Shown: positions 52,385 through 63,239, numbered from the stretch's first letter. The stretch is DNA of 64,000 bases from Ditylenchus dipsaci (GCA_004194705.1 SADC01000146.1:186001-250000), one strand, 5' to 3'. Program-made: numbers and translations. The notes: generated from the letters alone by a model not told the origin.

Positions 52385-55265
52385 ACTTGGGTAGCTCCAC
52401 CAAGGCAGCTCTATCAGGGTTCTACCAACTGGGTACCCTTGTATGGGTACTATTATCTGGGTCCCCTATCTGTGTATTATTTAATGCTTACCTTCACCAA
52501 GGTACCACCACCTGGTTACCACCAACTGGGTACCACAAACTGGTACCACCATCATACTTGCGCGGACGCCGGCGCCCACTGGGTGAAATTGGCAAACTTG
52601 GAGCACCGGCGGCGGAGGCGCTCATTTTTGAAAACCTCCGACGGAGCGGCGGCGCTTTTTATTTTTTCGGAAAACGCGCAAGTATGACCACCATCCGGGT
52701 ACCACCATCCGGGTACCACCATCTGGGTACCACCATCGAGGTACCACCACCTGGGTATCACTATCTGGGTGCCACCATCTGGGTATCACTATCTGGGTAC
52801 CACCATCTGGGTACCACCAACAGGGTTTCACCATCTGGTAAAACCATCTGGGTACCACTAACTGGGTTTCACCATCTGGGTACACCATCTGGGTACCACT
52901 AACTGGGTTTCACCATCTGGTATCACCATCTGGGTACCACCAACTGGGTATGACTATCTGGAAACCACTATCTGGGTACCACCATCTGGGTATCACCATC
53001 TGGGTACCACCAACTGGTTATGACTATCTGGAAACCACTATCTGGGTGCCACCATCTGGGTATCACTATCTGGGTACCACCATCTGGGTACCACCATCTG
53101 GTACCACCATCTGGGTATCAACATCTGGGTACCACCATCTGGGTACCACCAACTGAGTACCACCATCTAGAAACCACTATCTGGGTGCCACCATCTGGGT
53201 ATCACTATCTGGGTACCACCATCTGGGTATCACCATCTGGGTACCACCACTGAGTACCACCAATGGTAACACCATCTGGGTACCACCAACTAAATACCAC
53301 CATCTGGGTACCACCATCTGGGTATCACCATCTGGGTACCACCAACTGGGTATGACTATCTGGAAACCACTATCTGGGTATCACCATCTGGGTACCACCA
53401 ACTGGGTATGACTATCTGGAAACCACTATCTGGGTGCCACCATCTGGGTATCACTATCTGGGTATCACCATCTGGGTACCACCAACTGAGTACCACCATC
53501 TGGGTACCACCATCGGGTATCACCATCTGGGTACCACCAACTGGTATGGCTATCTGGAAACCACTATCTGGGTGCCACCATCTGGGTATCACTATCTGGG
53601 TACCACCATCTGGGTACCACCATCTGGGTACCACCATCTGGTATCACTATCTGGGTACCACCATCTGGGTACCACCAACTGAGTACCACCATCTGGGTAC
53701 ACCATCTGGGTATTCACTATCTGGGTACCACCATCTGGGTATCACCATCTGGGTACACCAACTGGGTATAACTATCTGGGTACCACCATCTGGGTACCAC
53801 CAACTGGTACCACATCTGGGTACCACCATCTGGGTATCACCATCTGGGTACCACCAACTGGGTATGACTATCTGGAAACCACTTACTGGGTGCCACCATC
53901 TGGGTATCACTATCTGGGTACCACCATCTGGGTACGCCATCTGGGTATCACTATCTGGGTACCACCATCTGGGTACCACCATCTGGGTACCACCATCTGG
54001 GTATCACTATCTGGGTACCACCATCTGGGTACCACCATCTGGGTATCACTATCTGGGTACCACCATCTGGGACCCACATCTGGGTACACCATCTGGGTAT
54101 CACTATCTGGGTCACCATCTGGGTACCACCAACTGAGTACCCCATCTGGTACACCATCTGGGTATCACTATCTGGGTACCACCATCTGGTACCACCATCT
54201 GGGTACCACCATCGGGATCACTATCTGGGTACCCAAGCTGGGTACCACCAACTGAGTACCAACCATCTGGGTACCCACCATCTGGGTATACTATCTGGGT
54301 ACCACCTATCTGGGTACCACCATCTGGTATCACCATCTGGTACCACCAACTGGGTATAACTATCTGGGTACCACCATCTGGGTACCACCAACTGAGTACC
54401 ACCATCTGGGTACCACCATCTGGGTATCACCATCTGGGTACCACCAACTGGGTATGACTTATCTGGAAACCACTATCTGGGTGCCACCATCTGGGTATCA
54501 CTATCTGGGTACCACCATCTGGGTACCACCATCTGGGTATCACTATCTGGGTACCACCATCTGGTACCACCAACTGAGTACCACCATCTGGTACCACCAT
54601 CCGGGTATCACCATCTGGGTACCACCAACTGAGTACCACCATCTGGGTACCACCATCTGGGTATCACTATCTGGGTACCACCATCTGGTACCACCATCTG
54701 GGTACCACCATCTGGGTATCACTATCTGGGTACCACCATCTGGGTACCACCAACTGAGTACCACCATCTGGTACCACCATCTGGGTATCACTATCTGGGT
54801 ACACCATCTGGGTACCACATCTGGGTATCACCATCTGGGTACACCAACTGGGTATAACTATCTGGTACCACCATCTGGGTACCACCAACTGAGTACCACC
54901 ATCTGGGTAGCACCATCTGGGTATCACCATCTGGGTACCACCAACTGGGTATGACTATCTGGAAACCACTATCTGGGTGCCACCATCTGGGTATCACTAT
55001 CTGGGTACCACCATCTGGGTACCACATCTGGTATCACTATCTGGTACCACCATCTGGGTACCACCAACTGAGTACCACCATCTGGGTACCACCATCCGGG
55101 TATCACCATCTGGGTACCACCAACTGGGTATGACTATCTGGAAACCACTATCTGGGTACCACCATCTGGGTATCACCATCTGGGTACACCAACTGAGTAC
55201 ACCATCTGGGTACCACCATCTGGGTATCACCATCTGGGTACCACTACCTGGGTATCACAAACTGT
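52385..55265. repeat. 2.9-kb minisatellite, 14-bp unit CTGGGTACCACCAT
   Basis: Roughly 200 copies of CTGGGTACCACCAT and its variants (CTGGGTATCACTAT, CTGGGTACCACCAA, CTGGAAACCACTAT) follow one another; higher-order runs of the same variant order recur. Because 14 is not a multiple of three and the unit has no stop in any frame on either strand, long open frames appear on both strands and all read the same cyclic 14-residue peptide. They are not evidence of genes. Units often contain a KpnI site. Confidence 0.97.
52553..52686. mobile_element. 134-bp GC-rich hAT-like MITE inside the minisatellite
   Basis: CATACTTGCGCG and CGCGCAAGTATG are the ends; ACCACCAT stands on both sides. The words are GGCGGCG, CGGAGGCG and CTCCGACGGAG. 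Because the host is a 14-bp tandem array, the 8-bp match could be partly due to the repeat. Confidence 0.82.
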
Positions 55266-55373
55266 TCATAAAAATTTCTGATACTTTTTGGGTACTTACC
55301 AACTGAGCAAGGCTGCCTGGGTACCTTAACCTTGGTACCACTACTCAGGTACTACTACCTGAGTACCACACTT

Positions 55374-55618
55374 TTTGTGTGTCACACTTTTTCGTGCCTC
55401 ACATTTTTGTGTGTCAATTTTATGTGTGTCACACTTTTTGTGTGTCACATTTTTTTGGGTGTCACACTTTCGGAAACTTTTAAATTAGCGGGTACAAAAA
55501 TTTGAATAGGTAAACCATAAAAAGTGTGACACACAAAAATGAGACACACAAAATAAATGTGACACACATAAAAGTGTGACATACATAAAAGTGTGACATA
55601 CAAAAAAACGTGACTACA
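55374..55618. repeat. GTGTGTCACACTTTTT word palindrome
   Basis: GTGTGTCACACTTTTTGTG words on the left half are mirrored by AAAAGTGTGACACACAAAA words on the right half around a 60-base unique centre. Possibly a word-type element whose ends are worn. Confidence 0.65.
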
Positions 55619-56160
55619 TAAAATTGATGACAGAGAATCCTATCAAAATACTATATGTAGATGTTTGTCTCGCTACGAAACCACAATTGTGTGTCTGTCC
55701 CTTTGTTTTCGATATTTTTTCTGCAAGCATCCTCTCTTTTTCAGCCCTCAGTTTTAAACCGAGAGCTGAAAAAAAAGGAACAAAAGAGAGAAGATACCTA
55801 AGGGCAAAGCGAGAGATGACAGCATCAACAGAGAAGAAAGCCAGAATTTTTTAAATTGAAGGCTGAAAAAGGAACAAAAGAGATAAGATACCTAAACCAT
55901 TAGGGGCCAGCCGTTCCTCTGGCGCGCACCTACTTTCCTAACCAATTCTATTTTTTATGATTTGGTATCAAAATAATTCCTAGGCTCTTGGCAATCCAAT
56001 AAGACTATCATAAAACCTCATCTCAAAACTTAAAACTGTATTTTAAAAATCGCAGCGATGTATCGCACTAGAATACCGACATCGCATCGCAACATAGCAC
56101 GCAAATATTTCGGCTTAAAAACTTCGCATCGCAACATAGCCAAAATACAAATGCAGGTCT
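55619..56160. repeat. Tandem pair of GAGCTGAAAAAGGAACAAAAG units; no gene
   Basis: CTGAAAAAAAAGGAACAAAAG with GAAGATACCTAAGGGC (about 55,766-55,805) is followed by a second copy at 55,864-55,900. CATCGCATCGCAACATAGC words occur at 56,050-56,140. No supported exon. Confidence 0.5.
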
Positions 56161-56164
56161 CTAG

Positions 56165-56335
56165 CATAAACTGCAGGGGCACAAACTGATTTGCACAAAC
56201 TAAAAAGGCAAAATTTGAATTGGCACAAACTAAAATGGCACATTCTACTCCTTCCCGATACGACGGCATCCCTTTGGACCGACCCTAGGTGTCTATATCG
56301 AGGGTGTCGTTATATTCAGGTTCGACTGTGTGTCA
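56165..56335. repeat. GCACAAACTAAA words and Tigger-like end
   Basis: GGCACAAACTGATTTGCAC words relate to the hAT-like MITE at 8,658. The right part (GGACCGACCCTAGGTGTC, GTTCGACTGTG) is one end of a pogo/Tigger-like MITE. Confidence 0.55.
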
Positions 56336-56394
56336 CCGTTTATTTTGATTGCTTTGCAACTTTTCAGAAGTCTAAGTTATGATTTCATCCGCAG

Positions 56395-56905
56395 GGTGCA
56401 GGATGTTTTATCGCCAGGAATTTGATCGCCCACAAAACTGATCGCCACAATATTAATAGCTCACAAATTGATTGCACAAATTTGATCGCTCACAAAATTG
56501 ATCGCCAGTGTATTAGGCTAGTTTTTCTGATCTTAATTTCATAAATTTTCTAAAGTTTAGGCACCAAATTGTAGCCCTGAATGTCAGCTACATTTTGGCA
56601 CTGAAACTTCTATAAAAACTGAAAAATTTAGATCTGAGCTTCAAAAAGCGCTCACTCGGTGTTAAAAAAACGTGTCGAATCTAAATTTTTTCAGTTTTTC
56701 TAGAAGTTTAAGTGCCAAAATGTAGCTGACATTCAGGGCTATAATTTGGTGCCGAAACTTAAAAAAATTTATAAAAATTAAGATCAGAAAACTAGCCTTA
56801 ATACTCTGGCGATCAATTTTGTGAGCGACCAATTTCGTGCCGATCATTTTTGTGGGCGATGAAATTTCTGGTGATCAAACGTCCTGCCATCATCCCGGAC
56901 AATTA
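56395..56905. mobile_element. 510-bp palindrome with TGATCGCCCACAAAA words
   Basis: GCAGGATGTTTTATCGCCAG and its worn complement are the ends. GATCGCCCACAAAA and AAAATTGATCGC words fill both subterminal zones, followed by arms (CCCTGAATGTCAGCTACATT and its complement) that pair around 56,640. Confidence 0.82.
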
Positions 56906-57190
56906 AACAAGATAAAAGTGTACCAAAAAGAGTGAAAATATACTGGCGATCGATTTTTTGAGCGATCAATTATTTTTAAGAGAGTGTGAAAAAGTGAAAA
57001 ATTGTAAATATTGCCGCAGTGGTAGATGAACAAATATTTTTGCATTCACCAGGGAACCTTCAGGAGTGTTCTTTTAGAAAAAAGTTCATCGAGATATTTT
57101 TTTGCAGATCCGTGTAACGCACCCGAGAGTACTACAATGATGTGTACTACAATGATACTATTGATGAGCTTGTAATGTCATCAACTTTTA
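56906..57190. other. No feature recognised
   Basis: Only a short GGCGATCGATTTTTTGAGCGATCA fragment of the neighbouring word family is visible near 56,943. Confidence 0.4.
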
Positions 57191-57192
57191 AG

Positions 57193-57697
57193 CGTGGTGC
57201 GCAAAACAGATAAATTTATCTGAACCGATAAATTTATCTGCCAGATACAATTTTATCTGCCAGATAAAATTTTATCTGATAGATGAAACTTTATCGGTCT
57301 TATAAAATTCAATATTCAAATAAAAATCATTAGAAATTAAAAAATGGGTTTCACAGTTGCATATCTATAGAAATTTTCAACTATAATAGTGACTAAAATA
57401 TTTGATGGGTTTCATCAGAAATCCTGGCTAAAAAATTTGGAAACCCATCAGCTATTTTAATCGCTATTGTTCTTAAAAAGCTCTATAGATTTGCAGGTGT
57501 GCAACCTTTGTTTTTATTTTTCAATGATTTTTATTTAAACATCGAATTTTATCTGACCGATAAAATTTTATCTATCAGATAAAATTTTATCTGGCAGATA
57601 AGTTTTATCTGTCAGATAAAATTGTATCTGGCAGATAAATTTATCGGTTCAGATAAATTTATCGGTTCAGATAAATTTATCTGTTTTGCGCACCACG
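57193..57697. mobile_element. 505-bp palindrome with self-complementary CAGATAAATTTATCTG words
   Basis: CGTGGTGCGCAAAACAG and its complement are the ends. CAGATAAATTTATCTG and CAGATAAAATTTTATCTG words, each palindromic in itself, fill about 100 bases at each side. The inner arms (GGGTTTCACAGTTGCATATC-type sequence) are less similar. No clear target duplication. Confidence 0.85.
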
Positions 57698-57889
57698 TTT
57701 TTAACTCATTACTGAGTGAATGGTGTGGTCTGAAAAAAAATTATAACCAATTTTTGTGAATGGACTGGAAGTGTATTTTTACAAATTTCAAACAAGCCAA
57801 CAGGAATGGCGTTATTGAAAAATCTAAATTCACAGACGTGTTCAGCGTGAAATTGCTGTGTTTGGTTGTTACGCTAAACGACAAAATTT

Positions 57890-58225
57890 TGGTCGCAAAG
57901 AAAAACTTTTTTAGTGTGATATTTTGATTTGCATGTTTATACTCATTTGAAAGCTCTTTCAATGGCGAAGGACCTTTTGCAATCAGACTTTAAGATTGCC
58001 GTTAAAAACTTGAGATTTCGCCCTTGAAAGTAAAAAGTGTGGTTTCAGGGTTAATCTTACGAGTGCCCATTTGGTCACAAAGGAAACTTTTTTAGTGTAA
58101 TATTTGATTTGCATGTTTATACTCATTTGAAAGCTCTTTCAATGACGGAAGACCTTTCGGAATTAGATTCGAGAATAAATGTAAAAAATGGGATTCTGCC
58201 CTTCGAAAGTGAAAAGTGGATTTAT
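57890..58225. repeat. Two direct copies of a 182-bp unit
   Basis: CTTTTTTAGTGTGATATTTT, GCATGTTTATACTCATTTGA and AAGCTCTTTCAATG recur with a spacing of about 182 bases (57,906 and 58,088). Confidence 0.8.
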
Positions 58226-58343
58226 ATATATATTTTTCAAATGCAATCACAATTTTTTAAAAATTCGCGCATTTTTTAAATCTCATAGTTTTCAAAAAGT
58301 TTGTTCTCAAATTCAAATTTTGAATAAATTCAAAACTACATTT

Positions 58344-58600
58344 GTAGGCGAGGATAGGGGAGGGTAGGCGAGGATAGGCGAGGGTAGGCGAGGATAGGCC
58401 TGGATAGGCGAGGATAGGCGAGAATAGGTGAGGATAGGCGAGGAAAGGGTGAGGATAGGCGAGGATAGGCGAGAATAGGCGAGGATAGGCGAGGGTAAGC
58501 GAGGATAGGCGAGGATAGGCGAGGATAGGCGAGGATAGGCGTGAATAGGCGAGAATAGGCGAGGATAGGCGAGGAAAGGCGAAGGTAGGCGAGGTAAAGT
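58344..58600. repeat. 10-bp minisatellite TAGGCGAGGA
   Basis: About 25 tandem copies of TAGGCGAGGA with variants such as TAGGCGAGAA and TAGGTGAGGA. One strand is almost all purine. Confidence 0.95.
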
Positions 58601-58604
58601 AGGA

Positions 58605-59345
58605 GAGTTTACAAGTAGGGTGGATGATCTGCCCTAACTATTAACGCACTCAGAAGATTAATCTGTCTAAACTACTGATGTAAATGAACCACTGATGTTC
58701 CCGAACCACAAAAATAGTGCCCGAACCACCAATGTTCCGCACGGCATAGGCGCCGATAGGCGCCTGCAGACCCTAGTTATAACTATTTAGGTAAGCGCAT
58801 TTTATTGGTATAATAGTTAAATGATATAGTGAAACACTTGGGATGGGATTCCGAATTTTTGTGGTAGCGATTGTGAATCGGCATTAGGTGCAGTGCAGTT
58901 TGTTTAACCTAAATACTTATAATACACCAAACGGATCCTAGCAATGTGGTGCGTCGAATAAAAATCGATACAATGAAAGTTATAGGCATTTTATAAAATA
59001 ATTGCGATTTTCAAAACTCACGTTTTAGGGATCTTTGGTAAATTTTATTTTATTTTCGGTAAAAGTGATGTTTATGCAATTACAGAAAGATAGAGTAGCT
59101 CACGAAGAACATTTATAGTTTTTAAAACAGATCAAAATTAAAGTTTCAGCCTTATCTAAGTTGTTAGTGCCCGGCCTATGGGTCACATTTTTCAAAGGTC
59201 GATTTGAACCACTTTTTAGATTTGAAAAAAGCCATCGTGTTCTCCATAAAATTCTGCTTCATAAATGGCGAAAGCCACGCATGAGGCTCGGAGTGTTAAG
59301 AAACATCCAGAACCGGGCGCGCTGAGCGCGCTTTTGAAATAACGA
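58605..59345. other. No gene or repeat recognised
   Basis: Both strands were read; only a short GGCGCCGATAGGCGCC palindrome near 58,749 stands out. Confidence 0.4.
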
Positions 59346-59348
59346 CTT

Positions 59349-60262
59349 TTTTGGCTAAACTTCGTTATACCACATCCTATCAAAAGTTGATTTTGACCAC
59401 TTTTTCGCGCTTTTCGGGTCGTAATTAGTCGAAAAAACATGTTTTTGGGATTGGGGATAATTTTTTCGAGAAAATTTTTTTTTGACCGAAATTTGATTTT
59501 TCGCCTTGGGGGACCAAGCTAAACATCATAAAGACGTACCCAGACACCCAAAAAGATGGGATTTGAACATAGTTTTGTTGGCAACCGGACAAAAAAGATT
59601 TTTATATATTTTGTCGCGCGACAAAAAAGACTTTTTTATTCGGTAGATTCGGGCGAAACAGCCGAATTCACCGATAAAAAAGTCTTTTTTGTCGCGCGAC
59701 AAATATATAAAAATCTTTTTTGTCGCGCGACAAAACATAAACGACAAAAAATGGAAAAGTCGTTTTTGTCGCGCGACAAATATTTTTAAAAACCTTTTTT
59801 GTCCGGTTGCCAGTTTTGTTTATTGGGGCCTACCGCATAAAAAAACTCTGGTTTGCATACATTTTTATGCATCCAGAGTCACTTTCGAGTGATTTGCGTC
59901 TAAGGTATGTGGGTGTGCGCACCTCAACCCCAAGCAACCAAGCCCCCTGCGCCCCCAAAGGGGGCGCAGGGGCTTGGTTGGTTAGAGATGCGCGCGCGCA
60001 CTTACCTTAGACATAATTCCGAGCAAGACTCTTGAAAACCCTTAAACCCTTATATAAGATGGTTTACCTTGGTCCCCCAGGACAAAAAGTCAATTTTCGG
60101 TCAAAAATTTTTTTTTTGCAAATGTCTTTCCCAATCCCAAAAACATGTTTTTTCGACTAATAACGACCTGAAAAGCACGAATAAGTGGTCAAAATAAACT
60201 TTTGGTAGGATGTGGTATAACAAATTCCAGCCCTTTTTTGTTTCAAACAATATTTTAGCCAA
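59349..60262. mobile_element. Nested-hairpin-core element with TTATACCACATCCT ends
   Basis: TTATACCACATCCTATCAAA on the left is inverted at 60,203-60,225, and GGCTAAA / TTTAGCC lie outside. Inside come CTTGGGGGACCAAGC, an inserted element (59,580-59,811), the core (59,830-60,040) with CCCTGCGCCCCCAAAGGGGG, and CTTGGTCCCCCAG. It carries the most complete outer arms of the family. Confidence 0.82.
59580..59811. mobile_element. 232-bp element with TTTGTCGCGCGACAAA words and 9-bp duplication
   Basis: GGCAACCGGACAAAAAAG and CTTTTTTGTCCGGTTGCC-type ends are inverted. AGTTTTGTT flanks both sides exactly (59,571-59,579 and 59,812-59,820). A 9-bp duplication points to a Mutator-like or Merlin-like element rather than hAT. 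The self-complementary word TTGTCGCGCGACAA occurs four times. Confidence 0.9.
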
Positions 60263-60854
60263 ATTACATCACTTCATTCCAGTGTTTTTCAAAAGTCATA
60301 GGCATAAAGTCATAGTCATAGCTATGACCGACATAGTCGAAAGGCACACCTCGAATAGGATACAAAATATTTTGGAAACAATCGATTAGGAAACAAATTC
60401 ATTAGGAAACAAATTCAAATGAGAACAAATTTATTCTGGCACGAATTGTTTTGGAAAAAAATATTTCTAAATTAAATTAAGTGAGCAAAATCGGTTTAGG
60501 AAAAAATTGATTGTGCATTTTCTCTCCTTTTTCTATTTGGGGCTCGAAAAACAGTACACAGCCCCAAGTAACCTTCATTAACCCCCACCTCCTGTCATAA
60601 CCCGGGTTATTTCAGGAAGAGTTTTATTTGGGGTATATTTTTCAGGTTATTTTTGTCTTCAAGGGAGGCCATGCTATTTCAAAAGTCTGACATGGTTATC
60701 GTCCCCTATCCCCTCAAGAGTAAATATCCGCCTCGATGACTTGAAATATCAAAAAATTTTAAACTTAAAAACATTTTGTCTATCATACGTAAAATTGTCT
60801 GGGAAATTAGGTTTTATAAGACCAAAAGTCTACGTTTACCCACCCGAACCCCAA

Positions 60855-61060
60855 AATCTTGAGTGGGCACCTTCTGGCCAGGTGGATATCCACCTGGATG
60901 ACCTGAAAATTAGAAAAAAATTATATCAAAAACAAACCGCGCTATCAAATGTAAAATCGTGTGGTGAATCGGGTTTGTTAGGACCAAAATCCCGATTTCA
61001 CCTACCCAGACACCAAAAGCCGACATGTGTACCTCCTGATCAGGTGGATATCCATTTACG
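60855..61060. repeat. Inverted units of the GGTGGATATCCACC 160-bp repeat
   Basis: GGCCAGGTGGATATCCACC at 60,872 and ATCAGGTGGATATCC at 61,038 mark one unit and a part. The long open frame that crosses this region is not taken as a gene. Confidence 0.7.
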
Positions 61061-61064
61061 GGTG

Positions 61065-61150
61065 TTAAGCGAATTGATCCACACGGAATTGATACATACC
61101 GAATTGGTCCACACACGAATTGGCCCACACCAATTGGTCCACACTCTTAA
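61065..61150. repeat. GAATTGATCCACAC words
   Basis: Five tandem GAATTGATCCACAC-type units, the complement of the word field at 27,795-27,862. Confidence 0.8.
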
Positions 61151-61189
61151 AATTCGTTCAGGGAACTTAAATTTTAGTCTGAAGAAACC

Positions 61190-61506
61190 AGACCAACTGG
61201 TCGTCCACTTGGATCAAAAAAAATTTCACGTTTTTCATGTTCCAAAACTTGTTTTTCGCACTAATTCGAGCATTCTAAAGATGGTTTGACACCAGTGAAA
61301 TCACGTTTTATCGAGAAATTTCTGAGTTATCGTGAACTATTGATTTATCAAAATCAAGAATTTACGATAATTCAAAATTTCTCGATAAAACATGATTTTA
61401 CCACTATCAAATCATCTTCAGCATGCCTGAATTAGTCCGGAAACAGGGTTTTGAAACATGAAAACGTGAAAAAAAAATTAATCCAAGGGGACGACCACTT
61501 GGTTTG
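61190..61506. mobile_element. CCAAGTGG-family MITE
   Basis: A foldback with TCGAGAAATTTCTGAGTTAT and its complement, and AGATGGTTTGAC against ATCAAATCATCTTC; both ends recognisable. Confidence 0.85.
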
Positions 61507-61661
61507 GTTGTAGCCAGGTAGTCGTACCCAGGTTGGGGAACTCAGAAACCCAGTAGTGTAGTGGTAGCCGGGTAGTAACACTTTGTCTTGTGAAGAACTT
61601 CAAAATTCGAAATGTTTTGCTATGATCCAACCTTAATTTTTCAGGTAATCCAGGTGGATAT

Positions 61662-62114
61662 CAGTGATGTATAAATCTCCGGCTCTGGCTCCGAGCAGGA
61701 GCCAGAGCCAGAGCAAATTTTTTCAACTTGAGAGCTCAGAGCCAGAGCTGGTGCAAATTTTTGAAAAGAAGAGCTCGGAGCCAGATCCAGAGCAAATTTA
61801 AGTTTGAGAGCAGATTGAGAGCAAAGACTGAAAAACTTACAATTACAATTACAAGAAGGTCAACTCAATCGATTGTCAAAGACTCAATATATAGCAATGC
61901 CTAAACAATTGAAAGCTCAAATTAACTTTTTTGCGTTTTATACTTGCTAAAATCTGATTTTCAAGGGAGAAATTTTTTCAAACTAAGGGCTGAGAGCAAA
62001 AGCCGGAGCAAATTTTTTCAAGTTGAGAGCTCAGAGCTAGAGCTGGAGCAAATTTTTGAGAACTAAGATTTCAGAGCCAGAGCCGGAGCGAAAAATCGCA
62101 AAAATACATCACTG
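61662..62114. mobile_element. 453-bp hAT-like element, GAGCCAGAGC words, duplication GTGGATAT
   Basis: CAGTGATGTAT and ATACATCACTG are the ends. GTGGATAT flanks both sides exactly (61,654-61,661 and 62,115-62,122), inside the GGTGGATATCCACC repeat. GAGCCAGAGC, GGAGCAAATTTTT and GCTCAGAGC words fill both halves; no transposase inside. Confidence 0.93.
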
Positions 62115-62119
62115 GTGGA

Positions 62120-62575
62120 TATCCACCTGGACCAGGGGTGCCTACCTCTGAATTTGGGGTTCGGGTGAGTGACATCAAAGTTTTGGTATTATCAAACCCA
62201 ATTCCCCACACGATTTCAAACATGATAGCATGTTTTTTTAATTCTAAAACTTTTGATTTTTCATGCCATTTAGGTGGGTATCCACCTGGTCAGGTGGTAC
62301 CGCCCAGGTCTCGGGTTTGGGTGGATAAAATCGCACTTTTGGTCCTGTCAAACAGGTTTTTCCACACTATTCCGCTTATGATAGCATGGTTTATTTTCCA
62401 AATCTAAAAAATTTTATTTTTCAAGCTATTAAGGTGGATTTCCACCTAGCCAGAGTATACCTACATCAGATTTTGGGGTTCGGCTGAGTGAAATCGCAAT
62501 TTTGGTCCTAACAAACTCAATTCTTCACACAATTTTGGGTTAGGAAATTTTTTTATTTTTTTTTCAGCTCATCCA
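62120..62575. repeat. Three tandem units of a 160-bp repeat
   Basis: ATCCACCTGG-type starts at about 62,122, 62,281 and 62,440, with GGGTTCGGGTGAGTGA and ATGATAGCATG inside each unit. Units are 75-85 percent alike by eye. Copies also at 12,840, 23,500, 43,670 and 60,855. Confidence 0.8.
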
Positions 62576-63239
62576 GTAGATGACCTGAATTTAGATAGTG
62601 GTTTGATGCGGTTACTTGAGGGTTTTTACGGCTCGAAAAGCATAAAGCGCACAGTGAAAGTTCCAAATTAATTGTTCTCAATTTGTTTTTCCAAAAAAAT
62701 TATTTCTAAAAAGATTTGAATGTCAAAACAATATTTCCAAAACAGTTCGTGCCAGAACGAATTTGTTCTCATTTGAATTTGTTTCCTAATGAATTTGTTT
62801 CCTAATCGATTGTTTCTAAAATATTTTGTATCCTATTTGAAGTGTGCCAGTCAAGAGCAGAGTCATAGTCATAATCATAGGCATAATTTTTAAAAGTCAT
62901 AGTCATAATTTTGAATGACATAGTCATAATGACTATGACTATGCTATTGAAAATTTCTGCTTATCACTATAAGCATGACTATGACTTTGACCTCAACTAT
63001 GCCTATGACTGTGGCGTTATGCCTATGACTTTTGAAAACACTGCTTAATACCCAAACATTTTCTTTGGCTTTTCAAAAATCGCTAAAATATCACAAAATA
63101 TAGGTGCGGTTATACTTATGATACGGAGTGTATGCTACTCGACGCAGAATCAACAGCTCGTTCATCCTGCAAAAAAAGATTATGCGAATGACAGTAAAAA
63201 GTTAAATATCTAGGCATCTAAACAGGAAAAAAGTTTGTT

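Larger units (their letters stand above)
60343..62848. mobile_element. 2.5-kb element with AGGAAACAAATT words
   Basis: GGCACACCTCGAATAGGATA and TATCCTATTTGAAGTGTGCC are the ends. AGTCGAAA and AGTCAAGA flank it (6 of 8). GGAAACAAATTCATTAGG words at 60,385-60,460 are inverted at 62,690-62,815. The interior is made of other repeats. Confidence 0.8.
60280..63043. mobile_element. hAT-like element with AGTCATAGTCAT words, hosting a 2.5-kb element
   Basis: CAGTGTTTTTCAAAAGTCAT and ATGACTTTTGAAAACACTG are the ends. CTTCATTC and CTTAATAC flank it (6 of 8 identical), possibly a worn duplication. Words GTCATAGTCATA and ACTATGCCTATGAC fill 60,297-60,330 and 62,858-63,028. No transposase was seen. Confidence 0.8.

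Noticed and set aside
52439..55306. Many long open frames (up to 242 codons) on both strands
   Set aside because: They all lie in the 14-bp minisatellite, whose unit lacks stops in every frame; the peptides are cyclic versions of one 14-residue word.
58344..58600. Array of short direct repeats considered as CRISPR
   Set aside because: Units are contiguous 10-mers without spacers, and the genes are eukaryotic.
60741..61289. 182-codon open frame on the plus strand
   Set aside because: It crosses three unrelated repeats (160-bp repeat, GAATTGATCCACAC words and a CCAAGTGG MITE), so it is a chance frame.
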